A stretch of DNA of 64,000 bases from Colwellia psychrerythraea. GTDB taxonomy: Bacteria; Pseudomonadota; Gammaproteobacteria; Enterobacterales; Alteromonadaceae. Below the pieces are notes generated by a model. The model was not told the DNA's origin, made no database searches, and was given only the letters and a program-made list of their open reading frames with translations. Made by a program: the position numbers and the translations under genes. The stretch is from NCBI RefSeq assembly GCF_000764185.1, contig NZ_JQEC01000072.1, positions 51,451-115,450 of the forward strand, given 5' to 3'. Shown piece by piece: positions 17,966-26,753 of the stretch (position 1 is its first letter; each line of letters begins with the position of its first letter).

Positions 17966-18784
17966 TTAAGTTTTTTGGTATAAGCGCAAAACAAAATCAG
18001 CTTGGCAATTAAATTTATTTTGCTGTTTTAATTCGTTAATTAACTCACCACTGGCTTTAAAAGCAAAAGGTGTCATTGCTAACAAATTCAACACATCCTC
18101 ACTATTGTCAAAATTCATCATATAGCTTAAGCGTTGCTCTTCAACCAAAGTTAACTGTTCAATCGGCTGCTTAGAGGTATCGTGTTGCTTTGCTTGACGA
18201 TATATCAGTGATTTTAGCTCGAACAAATGATTATCGGCTGGAGTAACCGTTAACAAATAGCCTTTGTCTTGCAATATTCGGCTAAACTCATTTTCTAAAA
18301 TGGGGGCGTAAACACTGTAAAGCCAACTAAATTTACCATCATCAAAAGGTAAGTCCGATAAGGTTGCTACGCTAAAAAAGCAATCTTGATAACGTTTTGC
18401 GGCAATCTTTATTGTTTCTTTGGCAATGTCTACGCCGTAAACATTGTTATGCTCAGTTTTATGTTGATGAGTATAAAAACCCTCACCACAGCCAGCATCG
18501 AAAATAGTTGCGTTTTTATCACCGTACTTAGTGTACAAAGCAAGCATACTGTCTAACAAAGGTTGATAATATCCTTTATCTAAAAAAGCACGTCTTGCTT
18601 GTACCATTGCTTTATTATCGCCGGGTTCTTTTGAATGCTTAAATTGAACCGGTAATAAATTGACATACCCCTGCTTTGCTTGATCAAAGCTATGCTTATT
18701 TACACAGCGGTAACTTTTATGCTCAAGTAGCAAATTTTGTAGGCATAGAGGGCAACGGTAATCAGCTGATTTTTCAGTATGCAT
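17966..18784 (-). CDS. rlmA: 23S rRNA (guanine-745-N1)-methyltransferase RlmA
   Basis: 272 residues. The N-terminal zinc finger has Cys11, Cys14, Cys27 and His31, the same spacing as E. coli RlmA, followed by the family stretch QAKQGYVNLLPVQFKHS. A class I SAM-binding motif (IFDAGCGEGFY) starts near residue 92. It methylates G745 in helix 35 of 23S rRNA. Its ATG lies 12 bp beyond the xthA stop with AAGG upstream, so it is cotranscribed with xthA. Confidence 0.93.
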   Translation of the reverse strand: MHTEKSADYRCPLCLQNLLLEHKSYRCVNKHSFDQAKQGYVNLLPVQFKHSKEPGDNKAMVQARRAFLDKGYYQPLLDSMLALYTKYGDKNATIFDAGCGEGFYTHQHKTEHNNVYGVDIAKETIKIAAKRYQDCFFSVATLSDLPFDDGKFSWLYSVYAPILENEFSRILQDKGYLLTVTPADNHLFELKSLIYRQAKQHDTSKQPIEQLTLVEEQRLSYMMNFDNSEDVLNLLAMTPFAFKASGELINELKQQNKFNCQADFVLRLYQKT

Positions 18785-18796
18785 CTAGTATGAACC

Positions 18797-19603
18797 TTAA
18801 GAAAATGTAGACCAAATAGGAGCATGATCTGAAGGTTTCTCAATACCACGTAATTCATAATCAATATCGGCTTCAATACATTGCTCAGCCATATTTTTTG
18901 TTGCCAATACCACATCAATACGAAGGCCGCGATTATCATCAAAACCGCGAGAGCGGTAATCAAACCACGAATAACGTTCGGTAGTATCCGGGTGTAATTG
19001 ACGGAAAGTATCAATAAACCCCCAATCCATTAATGTGCTTAGCCATTGGCGCTCTTCTAATTGGAAAGAACACTTACCCGATTTTAACCAACGTTTACGA
19101 TTTACCTCACCAATACCTATATCTAAATCAAGCGGTGAAATATTAATGTCACCCATAACAACAACATTTTCGTCATTTGTATGGTTTTCGTTAAGGTATG
19201 TCATTAAATCTTTATAGAACTTACGTTTATATGGGTACTTTGTCTCATGGCTGATATTCTCACCTTGTGGAAAGTAACCATTTAATACCGTAACTTTCTC
19301 ACCTTTGTTATTGGTGGTAGACACCATAATCATTCTACGCTGCGCTTCATCGTCATCTGTTGGGAAGCCACGTTGTACAGCATCAGCTTCTTTTTTACAT
19401 AACATAGCAACGCCATAATGCGCTTTTTGGCCATGAAAATATACGTGATAGCCCATAGCTTCAACCGCTTCTGTTGGGAACATCTCATCATGCACTTTTA
19501 TTTCTTGTAGGCCAATGATATCGGGTTGGTGTTTATCGATAATCGCTTGTAGTTGATGAAGACGAGCGCGAAGGCCATTAATATTAAAAGAGATGATTTT
19601 CAT
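18797..19603 (-). CDS. xthA: Exodeoxyribonuclease III
   Basis: 268 residues, identical in length to E. coli XthA. Endonuclease/exonuclease/phosphatase fold: FNINGLRARL at the start, the metal-binding Glu in IGLQEIKVHD (about residue 34), GDINISPLDLD (about 150), SWFDYRSRGFDDNRGLRID (about 210) and the catalytic SDHAPIW (about 259). It is the AP endonuclease and 3'-exonuclease of base excision repair. It starts a two-gene unit with rlmA. Confidence 0.97.
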   Translation of the reverse strand: MKIISFNINGLRARLHQLQAIIDKHQPDIIGLQEIKVHDEMFPTEAVEAMGYHVYFHGQKAHYGVAMLCKKEADAVQRGFPTDDDEAQRRMIMVSTTNNKGEKVTVLNGYFPQGENISHETKYPYKRKFYKDLMTYLNENHTNDENVVVMGDINISPLDLDIGIGEVNRKRWLKSGKCSFQLEERQWLSTLMDWGFIDTFRQLHPDTTERYSWFDYRSRGFDDNRGLRIDVVLATKNMAEQCIEADIDYELRGIEKPSDHAPIWSTFS

Positions 19604-20146
19604 AGAATTCCTGCTGACGTTTAGCGAATAATATCGTTATGTATTACTTGGTAAATTAAGGGCATGATCTTGCGGGTTTATCACTCTTCTCGCAAGTTTT
19701 ATTTTGCAAAGTGGCTACTGAACTTTAATTTTAGTTGCTGATATTGATTAATATTGCAATTTATAAGGTGGGAAGGGGGTTACTAATCATTGAAGACAAG
19801 ATGCTATTGTATTGCGTAACCAACTATCCCACGAAGTCTTACTACAATATGTTTACCTCTGTTAGTGGTAAAATTAGGCAATGTATTTTGGGATGTTTGG
19901 GAAAATGGCAAACTTTGTTATTAGATATGCATTTGCAACGGCCAAACCTTAAATTGAAACAATATAATAAACGCTCCTATAGCCAACTTGTTAAAGTGCG
20001 ATCGAGTATTAAAGTGTCAGTGCAACAACGGCCAATGTTATAAATTGTAATTTAATCGTAACAACTGGTAGAGCCTATTGTTTAACCGTAATAACTTGTT
20101 TAAGCTAACCCTAAATGAGTAACACGTAATAAATAAGGAAATGAAC
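19604..20146. other. 543-bp gene-poor leader of the two-component system
   Basis: No gene is supported with confidence. A 102-codon frame (19735-20043, TTG start; 81 codons from the first ATG at 19801) has no ribosome site and no recognisable protein. A weak hairpin followed by T-rich sequence (CTTGCG at 19669-19674, CGCAAG at 19691-19696) lies near the left end. CAACGGCCAA occurs at about 19937 and 20026. An 18-bp direct repeat lies near the right end (separate entry). Confidence 0.55.
20051..20098 (+). promoter_or_regulatory. Tandem 18-bp direct repeat upstream of the OmpR-type regulator
   Basis: TTTAATCGTAACAACTGG (20051-20068) and TTTAACCGTAATAACTTG (20081-20098) match at 15 of 18 positions and are exactly 30 bp apart, about three helical turns. 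OmpR-family regulators bind direct repeats, so an autoregulatory operator is a plausible inference. Confidence 0.45.
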
Positions 20147-20863
20147 ATGCTAGATAGTAACCCAAACGTAAAGAAAATATTATTGGTTGAAGATGATCGC
20201 CAATTGTCAGATTTAGTTACCGATTTTTTAACAAGTGAAGGTTTCCATGTTAAACAAGAGTTTCGTGGCGATACCGTAGCTAAACGAGTTAAGCTTTTCT
20301 CTCCTGACCTTATTATTTTAGATGTGATGTTACCAGGTAAAGATGGTTTTGGTGTTTGTCGTGATTTACGCCCAGAATTTAATGGACCAGTATTAATGCT
20401 AACAGCGAAAGGTACTGACTTTGATCAAGTACTTGGTTTGGAAATTGGTGCTGATGATTATGTGATTAAACCTGTGGAGCCTCGAGTATTATTAGCGCGA
20501 GTGAACGCTTTATTACGTCGCGGCGATTTACCTAATCAAAGTGAAGAGAAAGGTGAGATTATTTGTGGTGGTTTATATATTAACAAAGCATCACGTAAAG
20601 TGACTTTGCAAGAGGAAAATGTTGACCTAACTAGCCAAGAATTCGATTTATTATGGTTATTGGCAAGCAAATCAGGTGAAGTTCAAAACCGTGATTATAT
20701 ATATAAAGCAGTCATTGGTCGTGAATATGATGGCTTAGACAGAAGTGTTGATGTACGTATCTCTCGTTTACGTAAAAAATTACATGACAGCACTGAAACA
20801 CCTTTTAGAATCAAGACTATTTGGGGTCAAGGTTACTTATTCGTTCCAGATGCATGGAGCTAG
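20147..20863 (+). CDS. OmpR-family response regulator (RstA-like)
   Basis: 238 residues from the ATG at 20147, which has AAGGA seven bases upstream; an ATG two codons earlier lies only one base from that site. The receiver domain (about residues 9-120) has the acidic pair EDD near 15, phospho-acceptor Asp59 (LIILDVMLPGKDG) and Lys in VIKPVEP. The winged-helix DNA-binding domain (about 138-236) has LTSQEFDLLWLLA and RSVDVRISRLRKKL. It most resembles RstA/OmpR regulators. The cognate kinase is the next gene, but a terminator-like hairpin lies between them. Confidence 0.9.
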   Translation: MLDSNPNVKKILLVEDDRQLSDLVTDFLTSEGFHVKQEFRGDTVAKRVKLFSPDLIILDVMLPGKDGFGVCRDLRPEFNGPVLMLTAKGTDFDQVLGLEIGADDYVIKPVEPRVLLARVNALLRRGDLPNQSEEKGEIICGGLYINKASRKVTLQEENVDLTSQEFDLLWLLASKSGEVQNRDYIYKAVIGREYDGLDRSVDVRISRLRKKLHDSTETPFRIKTIWGQGYLFVPDAWS

Positions 20864-20910
20864 CCCTCAGTTAATTGTGTCACTGTGTGGTTATAGTGGC
20901 TAAATATATT

Positions 20911-20950
20911 AAGGCTTTGTTACTTCTTTCGTAGTACAAAGCCTTTTTTT
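20911..20950 (+). terminator. Terminator or attenuator between response regulator and kinase
   Basis: AAGGCTTTGT (20911-20920) pairs with ACAAAGCCTT (20936-20945), loop about 15 nt, followed directly by a T-run. It is a typical Rho-independent terminator, but placed inside an expected two-gene operon, 41 bp before the kinase start. Confidence 0.85.
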
Positions 20951-20990
20951 TAAGCTCATTTATATTTAATTTTTATTAAAAGGTATTTTG

Positions 20991-22277
20991 ATGAAACTTG
21001 GTCGTTCGTTTTTTAATCTGTATTTCTTTATTATTTCAACCTTTATCGTTTTTTCTTGGGCCCTTGATGAAGTGTGGACTTCTTATATAGAGCAAGATAT
21101 TGAGTCTTATACTGGTTATAAAACTATGTTGATGGCCTTAGGAGATTATACCAAAAAACATCCAGAAGATGAGTGGCAAGAGATAGTTTCAGGCGCAGGA
21201 AAACGTTGGGAATTACCATTAAAATTAATGACTTTAGCAGAAGTAGAAGCCATTGATCATACTGACCACAATGCCTTGAAACACTCCGATACTCATATTT
21301 ATTATTCTGGTGGCAGTGTCACATTGCACTATTTACTTAAAGGATCCGACTCTGTTATTACTTTAGGTCCAGCGAAAATGCCCACTAGGCCAAGATTAAA
21401 GGCAACTTATCGAGTAATGATACTTGCCACTTTTGGTATAATTATCTTTATTTGGTTGTGGCCAATGTCACGAGACTTAGAGCAGCTTAAAAAAGCGACG
21501 CGTGCTTTTGGTCAAGGACAATTTGATAGTAAAGCACCAGCAGCAAAATCAACCATGATAGCGCCCATGATTGCCTCCTTTAATATGATGGCGGCTCGAA
21601 TAAGACGTTTGATTGAGGCTCATAAAGAATTAACTAATGCAGTTTCACATGAGCTGAGAACGCCATTAGCACGGACTAAATTTGCTTTGCAGATGCTAGA
21701 TACCATTAAAGATGATGATAAAAGAGCAAAATACCAGCTTCAGATCAGTAATGATGTTTGTGAGTTAGAAGAGTTAATTAATGAGATGCTCATTTATGCC
21801 GCTTTTGATAATGATAAACCTGATCTTAATTTTACCTGTACAGACCTAAATGAATTGGTATCTCTACAAATTGCTAGTCATGATCAATTTGTTAACTCGA
21901 TAGAGTTTAATAACAAACTACCAGATAACTTTGTCTGTTGTGATGGTCACTTTATCGATAGAGCGGTTAATAACTTTATCAGTAATGCCATTAAGTATGG
22001 TGATAATAAAGTAAGAGTGACACTTTCATTAGAAAATGAACAATGCCAAATATGTGTTGAAGATAATGGTGATGGTGTTTCTGATGAATTTAAACAAGTT
22101 ATTTTTGATGCTTTTTCACGTGGCGATCAATCGAGGAATCGCGAGACCGGTGGTTTTGGTTTAGGTTTGGCAATAGTTGCTCGTATTATGGAGTGGCATC
22201 AAGGCAAAGCTTCTATTGGTGATAGTGAACTTGGCGGTGCGTCATTCACGCTTACTTGGCCGATAAAGCAAAGCTAA
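20991..22277 (+). CDS. Sensor histidine kinase (RstB-like)
   Basis: 428 residues from the ATG at 20991 (AAAGG upstream). Membrane segments at about 8-25 and 141-160 enclose a roughly 115-residue periplasmic sensor region. HAMP spans about 162-215. The phospho-acceptor His lies in AVSHELRTPLARTKF (about 223). The ATPase domain has the N box NFISNAIKYGDN (about 325), EDNGDGVSDEF and GFGLGLAIVARI. Kinase domains look complete. The signal is unknown; RstB-type kinases respond to envelope or low-magnesium/acid cues. It follows its likely partner regulator. Confidence 0.9.
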   Translation: MKLGRSFFNLYFFIISTFIVFSWALDEVWTSYIEQDIESYTGYKTMLMALGDYTKKHPEDEWQEIVSGAGKRWELPLKLMTLAEVEAIDHTDHNALKHSDTHIYYSGGSVTLHYLLKGSDSVITLGPAKMPTRPRLKATYRVMILATFGIIIFIWLWPMSRDLEQLKKATRAFGQGQFDSKAPAAKSTMIAPMIASFNMMAARIRRLIEAHKELTNAVSHELRTPLARTKFALQMLDTIKDDDKRAKYQLQISNDVCELEELINEMLIYAAFDNDKPDLNFTCTDLNELVSLQIASHDQFVNSIEFNNKLPDNFVCCDGHFIDRAVNNFISNAIKYGDNKVRVTLSLENEQCQICVEDNGDGVSDEFKQVIFDAFSRGDQSRNRETGGFGLGLAIVARIMEWHQGKASIGDSELGGASFTLTWPIKQS

Positions 22278-22420
22278 TTTCCTGCTAATTTCAGTTAATA
22301 AGCTAACTTAATAGCCGGTTTAACAGTATATTTCTAATTTATTGTTAAATCGGCTAAATATTTTTTATTTCTGGCCGATACCCTATTTATTAAAATATAG
22401 ATAAATAAGAGAATAGCGCA

Positions 22421-23050
22421 TTGGCTGTCGAGTTAACTCAACCTCCTACACAAACTATTGAAGCATTAAAAGGAAAGTCAGGTAAATTAAACCCTGAAAA
22501 ATTTTCTTCAAATGCTTTGCTGCACGAGCTACAGCTCGGAGAGCAATTAAATCAAAGTGTACAGGAAACTCGTCGTGCGGATTTTACGCTAATGTTGGCT
22601 ATGTTAGCTGAGGATGTTCGTGAACAAAGCCAGTTTTCATTACCAAACACAGTAGAGCCAGCAGATAAAATGCTGAGTAATATTGCCCTAAGAAAGCAAT
22701 TTAACCTGCCTGAACAGGCTTCCTTAGCATTATCAACACCGGATGGTATTAAGCAATTCAATCAAGTGCAGTTCATTGTCGGTAACGATTTAGCAAATAT
22801 ACATCTCACCAATGCGATGAAAGCTAAACCTTTAGCCTTTCGTGATGATAAACAACATATCGAAAAAAAAGTGCTAGACAATACGAGTTTGTTTACACAA
22901 CTTAAACACAGGCAATTTACACAAGCAACAGATCAGTCCGGCTCTGATTGTCAAACAGATAAACCACTTAACCCGCCATTGAGCTTTAATGCTAAAGCAT
23001 GGTTAGATGGCATTCAACAATCTCTGGTTAAATCACCATTGCTTAACTAA
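22421..23050 (+). CDS. VC2046/SO_2500-like conserved protein
   Basis: 209 residues with a TTG start; no ATG near the conserved part offers an alternative. Soluble, with a conserved-looking core NALLHELQLGEQLNQSVQETRRADFTLMLAML (stretch at about residues 31-63) typical of a small gammaproteobacterial family named after VC2046 and SO_2500; I recall this from memory and am not certain. Function unknown. The C-terminal third is polar. Its TAA stop coincides with the first three bases of the dispersed element at 23048. Confidence 0.6.
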   Translation: MAVELTQPPTQTIEALKGKSGKLNPEKFSSNALLHELQLGEQLNQSVQETRRADFTLMLAMLAEDVREQSQFSLPNTVEPADKMLSNIALRKQFNLPEQASLALSTPDGIKQFNQVQFIVGNDLANIHLTNAMKAKPLAFRDDKQHIEKKVLDNTSLFTQLKHRQFTQATDQSGSDCQTDKPLNPPLSFNAKAWLDGIQQSLVKSPLLN

Positions 23051-23279
23051 CCTGAACTCTGGATGATGAGTGATTTATATTTAAGTAAAAACAACAACTT
23101 ACGGTTGTTTAAAATAGAATTTACCGGATTAAATAGCGATATACTCTATCAATGTTTCAATTTATTCTATTATCAAGGCAAAACGTTTATGAAAAACGGG
23201 TTATTTATCGACGTTTTAACGCTGATAATTGGATAAAGGGGAATATTGAGCAAATGCTCCTTATCCAGAGTTCAGGTTA
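23048..23279 (+). repeat. Dispersed element, complete copy 2 with 17-bp terminal inverted repeats
   Basis: 232 bp bounded by TAACCTGAACTCTGGAT (23048-23064) and its exact reverse complement (23263-23279). The body matches 17113-17268 closely and carries a small ORF. The right part has GGATAA/TTATCC and GAGCA/TGCTC pairs forming a nested hairpin. There is no transposase, so it looks like a non-autonomous, MITE-like element. Target duplication is not evident. Confidence 0.8.
23063..23236 (+). CDS. Small ORF inside the dispersed element, 57 aa
   Basis: An ATG at the end of the left inverted repeat opens a 57-codon frame ending in TAA before the right hairpin. The protein (MMSDLYLSKNNNLRLFKIEF at the start, then a mid-region with GLNSDILYQCFNLF) matches copy 1 over about 40 residues in the same frame. 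Five synonymous and six nonsynonymous base differences separate the two copies there, too few to prove selection. No ribosome site is visible and no known family is recognised. It could be a transposase remnant or chance. Confidence 0.25.
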   Translation: MMSDLYLSKNNNLRLFKIEFTGLNSDILYQCFNLFYYQGKTFMKNGLFIDVLTLIIG

Positions 23280-23348
23280 ACTAGTACTTTGCTAGTTAAA
23301 CAATAGTATTTAGTTCGCACTCAGTTGGTAGTTAACTGATATATTGCA

Positions 23349-23379
23349 ATTGTTAGCACCATTGTTAGCACCATTGTTA
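23349..23379 (+). repeat. 12-bp tandem repeat, 2.6 copies, at the ychJ 3' end
   Basis: ATTGTTAGCACC occurs at 23349-23360 and 23361-23372, then ATTGTTA. It directly abuts the ychJ stop codon at 23380. Probably slippage-derived; no function visible. Confidence 0.8.
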
Positions 23380-23859
23380 TTACTTCCCACAGCAATGTTT
23401 AAACTTTTTGTCTTTTTTAGCTGACCAAGCGGTAGCATAATTATTGCACGGACAAGTTTCATTTCGTTTGATTTTCGCAATTTCGTTATGCTCGGTAATA
23501 TCGCCATCGATGTAGCGCCACAGACCTTGCTCAAGGTTAAAGTTAGACTTCTCTCTTAATTCACATAAAGTATTATCAACGATATAATAGGCGGAAAATT
23601 CAACGGTATTTTTTTCACTTTCATGTATCACTAATGCTAACCACAAACATTCATCTGCCCAAGATTGAATTTCGCCTACAGACTGATTTAACTGCTGAGC
23701 TGCACCATAAGTATTAAAAATATATTGGCCGTCTTTTATTGCATAAGCACTAAAGCGTGAGCGCATTAATTGCTCAGCTGTACAAGGAGGTTGCTTTTGT
23801 GTAATAAAAACTTGGCAACAAGCATTAAATGATAGGGTTGAACCGCAAGGGCAAAGCAT
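23380..23859 (-). CDS. ychJ: YchJ family protein (UPF0225, SEC-C motif)
   Basis: 159 residues with a cysteine-rich metal-binding SEC-C motif at each end: CPCGSTLSFNACC at the N-terminus and CPCNNYATAW...HCCGK at the C-terminus, the second with a longer insertion than usual. Between them is the NTF2-like central domain starting ERLMRSRFSAYA-like (here EQLMRSRFSAYAIKDGQYI). E. coli YchJ is 152 residues; function not established. It is a single gene facing the S9 peptidase in divergent orientation. Confidence 0.9.
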   Translation of the reverse strand: MLCPCGSTLSFNACCQVFITQKQPPCTAEQLMRSRFSAYAIKDGQYIFNTYGAAQQLNQSVGEIQSWADECLWLALVIHESEKNTVEFSAYYIVDNTLCELREKSNFNLEQGLWRYIDGDITEHNEIAKIKRNETCPCNNYATAWSAKKDKKFKHCCGK

Positions 23860-24109
23860 AACAAAGTGTCCAATGTTGGTATTATGTGTAAAGATGGCAT
23901 TATATGTAAACCACTTTATTTTACCGTGTTTTCAACGCAGATAAAGCGGTATTGGTCGTTTTCTTTTACCCATTGTTCATTTTTTCGATTAGGATAACGG
24001 GTTAATTACATTCTCAAGAGCCTCCAGCATTAGTGTCGTACTGACATCGTTAACTTGGCGACTCCTCATTCATTCTTTAACAAAAGAACTCAACAAAAGA
24101 ATTTATTAT

Positions 24110-26581
24110 ATGAAAATACAACTCATTGCCGCAGCGCTTAGTTTTTCATTAGCCGCTTGTAGTAATACTCAGCTTAATGAACAAGTTAACACCGGTACGC
24201 CAGAGAAAGTTAAAGGTGCTATTGCAGCCAACGCACAGGCAACAGGAACCATCACCTTAGAGCAAGTGATGGCAGACCCAGATTGGTTTGGTCGCGCGCC
24301 AGAGTCGTGGTATTGGGGGGATGACAGTAACACTGTTTATTATCAGCAAAAACAATTAGGTAATCCACTGCGCGATTTATATGCAGTTGATTTGTCAAAG
24401 GGTAATAACACAATACCCGTTGCTCTAGCCAATAAACATAAAGTTGCTGATCAAAATGGTCGACTAAATCAAGCGCGCAGCCATAAAGTTTATACTTTTA
24501 ATGGTGATGTATTTGTGAAAACACTTGCCACTAATGTAGTGAAGCAACTTACTTTCACTTCAAACCATGAGCGAAATGCACTCTTTTTGACCAATGGCGA
24601 TATTGCGTACCAAGTCAGTAATGTTTTTTATGCGCATAATATGCAAACAGGTCAAATTAAAGAGTTGGCTAGTCTTAAAATGGTAGATAAACCTGCAGGC
24701 GTTACCGAGCCGAAAAGCTACCTAGCCAAAGAACAGCATAAGTTAATTGACTATATTGCTTTAGGGCACCGCAACAGTAAGTTAAAACAAACTAAAAAAC
24801 AGCGCTTAGCTGCTGAAAATACAGTAATAAATGACAGTAACTTTTACTTCGGTAAGGGAAATAAAGTTGCTCACGCGAGCCTTTCACCTGCAGGTGATAA
24901 ATTATTAGTGAGCATAACATCGGCAAAGTCTAGTCGTGATAAAACAGATATCATGCCTAATTACATCACTAAAGACGGCATTATTGCAGCTGAAAAAGTG
25001 CGTGCTCGCGTTGCTAACAATAGAGAGTATCAAGAACAACTTTTTATTATTGATTTAGCAACGGGTAGCAAAGAAGTTTTAATCTACGATAACTTACCAA
25101 GTTTTGATACTGATGTTTTAGCTAGCGTTAAAACTGAAAACTATGCGCGGGAGGGTAAAACATATAAGTCAGAGAAAAAAGCCCGTAATATTCATGTGCT
25201 GCAAATGTACAATCCAATTAAGTGGAGTGTTGATGGTCAACACCTTGCCTTAATGTTAGAAGCATGGGACAACAAAACGCGTTGGTTAACTACGGTAGAT
25301 TTTGCTAAAAGTGAATTGGTAACTCAGCACAAATTACATGATGATGCGTGGATTAACTGGAGCTTCAATGAGTTTGGTTGGTTAGCGCCTAATGGCACTA
25401 CTAGCACCGCCGCAAGCCTATATTACTTATCTGAAGAGTCTGGTTATTCTCATTTATATCACAAAAACTTAAACGCTAAGGCTGTTAAGTTAACGTCTGG
25501 TAAGTTTGAGGTAAGTAACGTTACAGCAATGCAAGATAACCAACGCTTTATTTTCAAAGCTAATAAAAAACACCCAGGTATTTATGAAATATACCAAGTG
25601 GATATGGCTAAAAAAATAACGGCACTGACCGATTTAGGTGGTAAAAACGCATATTCAATTAGCCCTGATGAATCAAAACTATTAATTGAGCACTCTACCG
25701 TTACCATGCCGCCAGAGCTTTATGTGCAAGCTTTAGTCGCTACGGATGAAGCAAAAAGAATTACTCATACCGTATCGGAGCAATTTTTAGCGATGCCTTG
25801 GGCTTCGCCAACAGTTATTGCTATCCCGTCAAGTAATCAAAAAACGCCAATTTATTCAAAGGTATATTTACCTAAAAACTATGATAAAACATCAACTAAA
25901 AATCGTGCGGTTATGTTCACTCATGGCGCAGGATACTTACAAAACTCTCATTTAGGTTGGTCGGGTTATTTCCGTGAATATATGTTCCACTCGATGTTAG
26001 TACAGCAAGGGTATGTGGTCATTGATATGGATTACCGCGCTTCAGCAGGTTACGGCAGAGATTGGCGTACAGCTATTTATCGTCATATGGGCAAAGTGGA
26101 AGTAGAAGATATGCGTGATGGTGTTAATTGGCTGGTTGAAAATGCGAATGTTGATGCTAAACGTGTTGGTACTTATGGTGGCTCTTACGGCGGTTTCTTA
26201 ACGCTGATGTCGCTCTTTACTGATCCTGATTTGTTTGCCTCTGGGGCTGCGATTCGCTTAGTGTCAGACTGGGCTTATTATAATCACGGATATACTTCAA
26301 ATATTTTAAATACACCAGCAGATGATGCTATCGCCTATGAACGCAGTTCTCCTATTTATTTTGCAGAGGGACTAAGCAAGCCATTACTAATCAATGCACC
26401 TATGGTTGATGATAATGTCTTTTTTGAAGATACAGTACGTTTAGTACAACGTTTGATTGAACTTGAGAAACAAGACTTTGAAACGGCCATTTACCCAGTA
26501 GAGCCCCATGGTTTTGTTCAACCTAGCTCTTGGTTAGATGAATATCGTCGTATTTATAAGTTGTTTGAAAACACTTTGTAA
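24110..26581 (+). CDS. S9 family prolyl oligopeptidase-type lipoprotein
   Basis: 823 residues. A signal ends in the lipobox SLAAC (Cys17), so it is lipid-anchored, unlike cytoplasmic S9 enzymes. A beta-propeller covers about 80-560. The C-terminal alpha/beta-hydrolase domain has nucleophile Ser692 in GTYGGSYGGFL, Asp in MVDDNVFF (about 765) and His in VEPHGF (about 803), so the triad is complete. It resembles dipeptidyl/acylaminoacyl peptidases used by marine bacteria for scavenging peptides. It is transcribed alone and ends at a strong terminator. Confidence 0.92.
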   Translation: MKIQLIAAALSFSLAACSNTQLNEQVNTGTPEKVKGAIAANAQATGTITLEQVMADPDWFGRAPESWYWGDDSNTVYYQQKQLGNPLRDLYAVDLSKGNNTIPVALANKHKVADQNGRLNQARSHKVYTFNGDVFVKTLATNVVKQLTFTSNHERNALFLTNGDIAYQVSNVFYAHNMQTGQIKELASLKMVDKPAGVTEPKSYLAKEQHKLIDYIALGHRNSKLKQTKKQRLAAENTVINDSNFYFGKGNKVAHASLSPAGDKLLVSITSAKSSRDKTDIMPNYITKDGIIAAEKVRARVANNREYQEQLFIIDLATGSKEVLIYDNLPSFDTDVLASVKTENYAREGKTYKSEKKARNIHVLQMYNPIKWSVDGQHLALMLEAWDNKTRWLTTVDFAKSELVTQHKLHDDAWINWSFNEFGWLAPNGTTSTAASLYYLSEESGYSHLYHKNLNAKAVKLTSGKFEVSNVTAMQDNQRFIFKANKKHPGIYEIYQVDMAKKITALTDLGGKNAYSISPDESKLLIEHSTVTMPPELYVQALVATDEAKRITHTVSEQFLAMPWASPTVIAIPSSNQKTPIYSKVYLPKNYDKTSTKNRAVMFTHGAGYLQNSHLGWSGYFREYMFHSMLVQQGYVVIDMDYRASAGYGRDWRTAIYRHMGKVEVEDMRDGVNWLVENANVDAKRVGTYGGSYGGFLTLMSLFTDPDLFASGAAIRLVSDWAYYNHGYTSNILNTPADDAIAYERSSPIYFAEGLSKPLLINAPMVDDNVFFEDTVRLVQRLIELEKQDFETAIYPVEPHGFVQPSSWLDEYRRIYKLFENTL

Positions 26582-26678
26582 ATTTATATTAGGTTGTTAG
26601 TGAGTAACTTTCATAAGTAAAGCTACTCATGGACATCGCTTATGAATATGATTATTTAAATAGTTGATGACATATATG

Positions 26679-26713
26679 AAAAAGCCCTGACATTCTCTGC
26701 CAGGGCTTTTTTT
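26679..26713. terminator. Bidirectional terminator after the S9 peptidase and DUF3379 genes
   Basis: AGCCCTG (26683-26689) pairs with CAGGGCT (26701-26707), 11-nt loop, A-run before and T-run after. It lies between convergent genes and can serve both. Confidence 0.9.
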
Positions 26714-26753
26714 ATTGGGCAGTGTTAAGTATATATTGGCTTAAATTATAACT

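Noticed and set aside
19735..20043. 102-codon plus-strand ORF upstream of the response regulator
   Set aside because: TTG start, no ribosome site, no recognisable protein pattern; Cys/aromatic-rich frame typical of noncoding AT-rich DNA.
22421..23050. Flagellar hook-length-like or phage gene
   Set aside because: Composition (QE-rich, no repeats) and VC2046-like core fit a small conserved protein better.
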